Below are positions 41,034 through 44,282 of a stretch of 44,282 nt of DNA, in pieces. The stretch's first letter is position 1; every line of letters starts with the position of its first letter. Origin of the DNA: Flavobacterium sp. (GTDB lineage: Bacteria > Bacteroidota > Bacteroidia > Flavobacteriales > Flavobacteriaceae). The notes beneath the pieces were generated by a model, which searched no databases, was not told where the DNA came from, and worked only from the letters and a program-made list of their open reading frames with translations. A program made the translations under genes and the position numbers. The DNA lies in contig NZ_JAIXYH010000100.1 of the NCBI RefSeq assembly GCF_027490375.1, forward strand, positions 1 through 44,282. The letters are read 5' to 3'.

Positions 41034-43316
41034 TTAGCGCTTTTTGCGTTTTTCTTTTTCCTGCGCATCCACTACAGCAACAGCAGCCATATTTACCATT
41101 TCCTCAACGCTGGCACCCAACTGAAAAATGTGTACCGGCTTGTCCATCCCTAAAATTATTGGACCCACCGAATCAACATCGTACAACTCTTTTAATAGCT
41201 TGTAAGTGATGTTAGCCGACTCCAAATTCGGGAAAATCAAGGTATTTACTTTCTTTCCAGCGAGCTTTGAAAACGGAAACTTCTTTTCTAACATTTCCGA
41301 ATTCAAAGCAAAGTCTGTTTGAATTTCGCCATCAATAAGCAAATCCGGATAGTAATTATGCAGATACGCCACGGCCTCGCGAACTTTAGCAGCGCTTCCG
41401 TGAGCCGAAGAACCAAAATTCGAAAACGAAATCATCGCTATAACCGGCTCCATACCAAACATGCGAACAGTACGAGCCGTCATCAAAGCAATTTTCGCCA
41501 AATCGTCGGCACTTGGGTTCGGATTAATTGCCGTATCCGACAAAAACATCGGCCCGCGATTAGTCATCATCATATTCGCAGTAGCAATTAACGAAATACC
41601 AGGCGCCTTGTCAATCAGTTGCATCATCGGCTTGATAACCGACGGATAGCTGCGCGAATAACCAGTTACTAAAGCATCGGCATCGCCTTCATTCACCATC
41701 ATCGCCGCAAAGTAATTGCGCTCCCGCATCCATTTTTGCGCATCGAGTAATTGTATGCCTCTACGTTGGCGCGACTTCCAATAAATATCTGCATAACGTA
41801 AACGGCGCACATCTTCTTCCTTTGTTTTCGGATCGTAAATCGGCACATCGGCATCAAATCCAATTTCCGATTTCAATTCCAAAATAACTTCTTTGTTACC
41901 AAGCAATATGGGATGTCCGATCTTCTCTTCGTAAACAATCTGTGCCGCTTTCAAAACGTCCAAATGATCGGCTTCCGCAAAAACAATACGTTTCGGATCC
42001 ATTTTTGCGCGGTTCATCAACAAACGAACCATCTTATTGTCGCTACCCAAACGCTCTAAAAGCTCGTCTTCGTAGCGTTGCCAATCGGTAATCGGATGTG
42101 TTGCCACGCCCGATTCCATCGCCGCACGCGCTACTGCCGGAGCTACTTTTGCAATCAATCGCGGATCAAACGGCTTCGGAATGATGTAATCTCTTCCGAA
42201 ATTTAGCTTCGTTTCGCCATAAGCAATGTTCACCTGTTCCGGAACGGGTTCTTTCGCTAAGGCTGCTAACGCACGTACTGCCGCCATTTTCATAGCCTCG
42301 TTTATCTTAGTCGCTCGAACGTCTAAAGCGCCACGAAATATGTATGGAAATCCTAAAACATTATTCACTTGATTCGGATTGTCGCTTCGCCCCGTTGCCA
42401 TAATAATGTCTTCACGGGTTGCAATCGCCAAATCATAGTCGATTTCAGGAACCGGATTCGCCATCGCAAATACAATCGGATCCGCAGCCATGCTCAATAA
42501 CATTTCTGGCGTAAGCAAATTCCCGGCTGATAAACCCAAGAATACGTCGGCATCAACCATCGCGTCTTTCAAAGTAGTTCCTGGAGTCGCCGAAGCGTAT
42601 CTTTTTTGCAAATCCGATAAATCAGTACGTGCCGAACTTAAAACGCCGTCTTTGTCGAACATAATGATGTTTTCAGGATTCACGCCCAACAACACATATA
42701 AATTTGCACATGCCAAGGCAGCAGAACCAGCACCGGAAACCACCAATTTGATTTCCGAAATGTTTTTATCTGCAAATTCCAAAGCATTCAAAAGTGCTGC
42801 CGACGAGATGATGGCCGTTCCGTGCTGGTCGTCGTGCATCACCGGAATGTTGAGTTCTTCCACCAAGCGGCGTTCAATTTCAAACGACTCCGGTGCTTTG
42901 ATGTCCTCCAAATTAATACCGCCAAATGTGGGTGCTATGTTTTTAACGGTATTGATAAACTCGTCGATATTTTTTGTGTCGATTTCAATATCAAATACGT
43001 CGATGTCCGCAAAAATTTTAAATAACAAGGCTTTGCCTTCCATAACGGGTTTAGAGGCTTGCGGACCGATATCGCCCAATCCCAAAACCGCAGTACCGTT
43101 TGTAATTACGGCAACTAAATTGCCTTTCGCAGTGTATTTATATACATTGTCTATATCTTTTGCAATCTCCAAACACGGCTCCGCAACGCCCGGCGAATAG
43201 GCTAAAGAAAGATCGCGTTGTGTAGCGTATTTTTTGGTGGGTACCACTGCAATTTTGCCCGGTTTTGGTTTTGCATGATATAATAGAGCGGCTCGACGTT
43301 TGCTGTAATCAGACAT
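41034..43316 (-). CDS. maeB: NADP-dependent malic enzyme with phosphotransacetylase-like C-terminal domain
   Basis: About 760 residues. It oxidatively decarboxylates malate to pyruvate with NADPH. Residues about 1-410 form the malic enzyme, with YSPGVAEPC, the catalytic MHDDQHGTA segment and the dinucleotide-binding GAGSAALA. Residues about 425-750 form a phosphate acetyl/butyryltransferase-like domain, thought to be regulatory in MaeB. I start it at 43316 (MSDYSKRRAALLYH), not at an upstream ATG (43367), since a TTG-N18-TACCTTTG promoter lies between the two. It is separated from ruvA by about 158 bases without a clear terminator. Confidence 0.95.
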   Translation of the reverse strand: MSDYSKRRAALLYHAKPKPGKIAVVPTKKYATQRDLSLAYSPGVAEPCLEIAKDIDNVYKYTAKGNLVAVITNGTAVLGLGDIGPQASKPVMEGKALLFKIFADIDVFDIEIDTKNIDEFINTVKNIAPTFGGINLEDIKAPESFEIERRLVEELNIPVMHDDQHGTAIISSAALLNALEFADKNISEIKLVVSGAGSAALACANLYVLLGVNPENIIMFDKDGVLSSARTDLSDLQKRYASATPGTTLKDAMVDADVFLGLSAGNLLTPEMLLSMAADPIVFAMANPVPEIDYDLAIATREDIIMATGRSDNPNQVNNVLGFPYIFRGALDVRATKINEAMKMAAVRALAALAKEPVPEQVNIAYGETKLNFGRDYIIPKPFDPRLIAKVAPAVARAAMESGVATHPITDWQRYEDELLERLGSDNKMVRLLMNRAKMDPKRIVFAEADHLDVLKAAQIVYEEKIGHPILLGNKEVILELKSEIGFDADVPIYDPKTKEEDVRRLRYADIYWKSRQRRGIQLLDAQKWMRERNYFAAMMVNEGDADALVTGYSRSYPSVIKPMMQLIDKAPGISLIATANMMMTNRGPMFLSDTAINPNPSADDLAKIALMTARTVRMFGMEPVIAMISFSNFGSSAHGSAAKVREAVAYLHNYYPDLLIDGEIQTDFALNSEMLEKKFPFSKLAGKKVNTLIFPNLESANITYKLLKELYDVDSVGPIILGMDKPVHIFQLGASVEEMVNMAAVAVVDAQEKEKRKKR

Positions 43317-43338
43317 AAGAAAACGATATAGTTCAGCG

Positions 43339-43367
43339 CAAAGGTAAGGGCTCAAACGAAACATCAA
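43339..43367 (-). promoter_or_regulatory. Promoter of maeB
   Basis: On the minus strand, TTG (43365-43367) is followed after exactly 18 bases by TACCTTTG (43339-43346). This is a full match to the flavobacterial TTG/TAnnTTTG promoter. The box ends 22 bases before the ATG at 43316. Confidence 0.7.
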
Positions 43368-43414
43368 AGTTAAAAGGATTGATTTTTAAAAAATGTTCGT
43401 ATTTCCTTTCTTTT

Positions 43415-43565
43415 TATTTGGGCGCCCCGCTCCCCAGCCTTTCCCAAGCAGCGGCCCGGCTATTCGTTACAAGTCCTCAACACCCGTTTTGCTCCGCTAC
43501 AATAGGTGTTTCCGGGCTTTCCACTGCTATCCGTGGCGCGGGCATCCGTTTCCACCAAAGTGCGC
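43415..43565 (+). repeat. GC-rich structured intergenic element D
   Basis: Begins TATTTGGGCG (43415-43424), the same ten bases as element A. The core CCGGGCTTTCCACTGC.. (43512-43531) matches element B at 17 of 20 positions. An AACACC (43479-43484)/GGTGTT (43505-43510) stem and other GC-rich arms are present. It fills most of the 356-base divergent gap between maeB and queD, and lies outside both promoters. Non-coding; function unknown. Confidence 0.65.
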
Positions 43566-43626
43566 AAAAATAAAATGTCTTGTTCTCCAAAACAGCATCG
43601 CAAAACCTTTGTGAGTTCACGTGAAA

Positions 43627-43653
43627 TTGTCGACTGTAGATTAACTACTTTTG
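43627..43653 (+). promoter_or_regulatory. Promoter of queD
   Basis: TTG (43627-43629), 16 bases, then TACTTTTG (43646-43653), 19 bases before the ATG at 43673. The spacing is slightly short of the usual 17-23 bases, but both boxes match. Confidence 0.6.
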
Positions 43654-43672
43654 CAAAATCAGATTTCCATTC

Positions 43673-44125
43673 ATGTCAAAAATTAGAATTACCAAACAAT
43701 TTAACTTCGAAACCGGTCATGCGCTATATGGTTACGACGGAAAATGCAAGAACGTGCACGGGCACAGCTACAAACTTTCGGTAACCGTGATCGGAGTTCC
43801 CATTGCCGATCCAAATAACGTGAAGTTTGGCATGGTCATCGATTTTTCGGATTTAAAACGCATCGTAAAAGAAGAAATCGTCGATCAGTTCGATCATGCA
43901 ACCGTTTTCAATAAAAATACACCACACGTTGAACTTGCGGCGGAATTAATTCAACGGCAACACCACGTTTTGTTGGTCGATTATCAACCCACGAGTGAAA
44001 ATATGGTGATCGATTTTGCGGCTCGTATTAAAGCGCGATTGCCCCAAAACATTGAACTGCATTCGTTAAAATTGCAAGAAACCGGCACTTCTTTCGCCGA
44101 ATGGCACGCTGCCGATCAAGCATAA
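43673..44125 (+). CDS. queD: 6-carboxytetrahydropterin synthase
   Basis: A 150-residue enzyme of the PTPS/QueD family that makes 6-carboxy-5,6,7,8-tetrahydropterin from dihydroneopterin triphosphate, in the route to preQ0 and tRNA queuosine. The zinc ligands are His16, His29 and His31 (ETGHAL and NVHGHSY), and the catalytic Cys is Cys25 in DGKCKN. The later ETGTSFAEW motif carries the pterin-binding Glu. It has its own promoter and a terminator that begins within its stop codon. Together with the YhhQ-type transporter at 18394 it indicates both synthesis and salvage of queuosine precursors. Confidence 0.94.
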   Translation: MSKIRITKQFNFETGHALYGYDGKCKNVHGHSYKLSVTVIGVPIADPNNVKFGMVIDFSDLKRIVKEEIVDQFDHATVFNKNTPHVELAAELIQRQHHVLLVDYQPTSENMVIDFAARIKARLPQNIELHSLKLQETGTSFAEWHAADQA

Positions 44126-44152
44126 AAAAACCGACTAATCGTCGGTTTTTTT
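44124..44152. terminator. Bidirectional terminator between queD and the ompA-family gene
   Basis: A7-CCGAC (44124-44135) pairs with GTCGG-T7 (44141-44152) around a TAATC loop. It starts at the last bases of the queD stop codon and serves the convergent gene beyond it as well. Confidence 0.85.
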
Positions 44153-44169
44153 ATTCGGTCAAATTCCCC

Positions 44170-44282
44170 TTACTTCTTCACGATCAGGAATTCGCTACGT
44201 CTGTTTATGGCGTATTGTTCTTCGGTGCAGTTTTCTTTGCAATCGATTTTGGGTTCGCTTTCTCCGAATCCTTTTCCGGCGA
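44170..44282 (-). CDS. OmpA family protein, C-terminal end only
   Basis: An open frame reads from the window's right edge to a TAA at 44170-44172: 37 codons of the C-terminus of a longer gene. The peptide has GKGFGESEPKIDC, then CTEEQYAINRRSEFLIV, the terminal signature of the OmpA/MotB peptidoglycan-binding domain, including the Asn-Arg-Arg-(Ser) that contacts diaminopimelate. The family anchors the outer membrane to peptidoglycan; in flavobacteria several such proteins are linked to the type IX secretion or gliding machinery. The remainder of the gene is outside the window, so the full architecture is unknown. Confidence 0.85.
   Translation of the reverse strand, partial: AGKGFGESEPKIDCKENCTEEQYAINRRSEFLIVKK

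Noticed and set aside
1..44282. CRISPR array, insertion sequence, prophage or integron
   Set aside because: No direct-repeat/spacer pattern, transposase, integrase or phage gene was seen.

Overview
The window looks like chromosomal DNA of a member of the Flavobacteriia/Flavobacteriales (Bacteroidota). The evidence is: (i) sprA, the giant type IX secretion/gliding translocon gene, lies in the order maeB-ruvA-sprA-gcvH-vanZ; (ii) a MurF-Alr fusion is present; (iii) many genes carry Bacteroidota-type -7 boxes (TAnnTTTG) 10-30 bases upstream of their start codons; (iv) TonB-dependent receptor/DUF5689/choice-of-anchor J genes are present; (v) base composition is moderately AT-rich. I see no phage, IS element, CRISPR array, rRNA or tRNA. 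The organism cannot be narrowed to a genus from the sequence alone.

Layout. 0.26-7.3 kb: a minus-strand surface cluster (TonB-dependent receptor, choice-of-anchor J lipoprotein, DUF5689 lipoprotein), divergent from a tightly packed plus-strand run of a secreted EEP-family nuclease/phosphatase, a small secreted OB-fold-like protein and 3-hydroxyanthranilate dioxygenase. 7.3-10.8 kb (minus): recJ, rsmI and an acidic conserved protein. 11-18.3 kb (plus): tdk/murF-alr, mscL, asd, a DoxX-like membrane protein and a secreted prolyl oligopeptidase whose start codon lies inside a strong predicted hairpin. 18.4-20.6 kb: a queuosine-precursor transporter and glutaryl-CoA dehydrogenase. 20.8-23.8 kb (minus): an iron-sulphur group (Mrp/ApbC, NfuA-like, ferredoxin reductase, 2Fe-2S ferredoxin). 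23.9-29.0 kb (minus): a cytochrome oxidase group with heme A pathway CyoE, two subunit III proteins, subunit IV, two SCO-like proteins, DUF420/CtaM-like and a small CxxC membrane protein; catalytic subunits I and II are not in the window. 29.3-43.3 kb (minus): a RemB-like outer-membrane protein with an N-terminal TonB_C-like domain, deoC, vanZ, gcvH, sprA, ruvA and maeB. 43.7-44.3 kb: queD and the C-terminal end of an OmpA-family gene running off the window.

Most of the window is core flavobacterial content. The parts most worth following up are: the candidate extracellular nucleic-acid/phosphoester scavenging locus at 0.26-6.7 kb; a family of four GC-rich, hairpin-rich intergenic elements (about 20.62, 22.27, 29.13 and 43.42 kb) that share a T-run/GGGCG head and a GGGCTTTCC-like core; the start-codon hairpin of the prolyl oligopeptidase; and several departures from textbook motifs in cofactor proteins (Cys-poor SCO paralogue, Mrp without its CxxC, thymidine kinase without its zinc cysteines, DUF420 with an EF-hand-like loop, subunit III with a 130-residue insert). 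Names and functions come from reading motifs and family knowledge, not from database searches.
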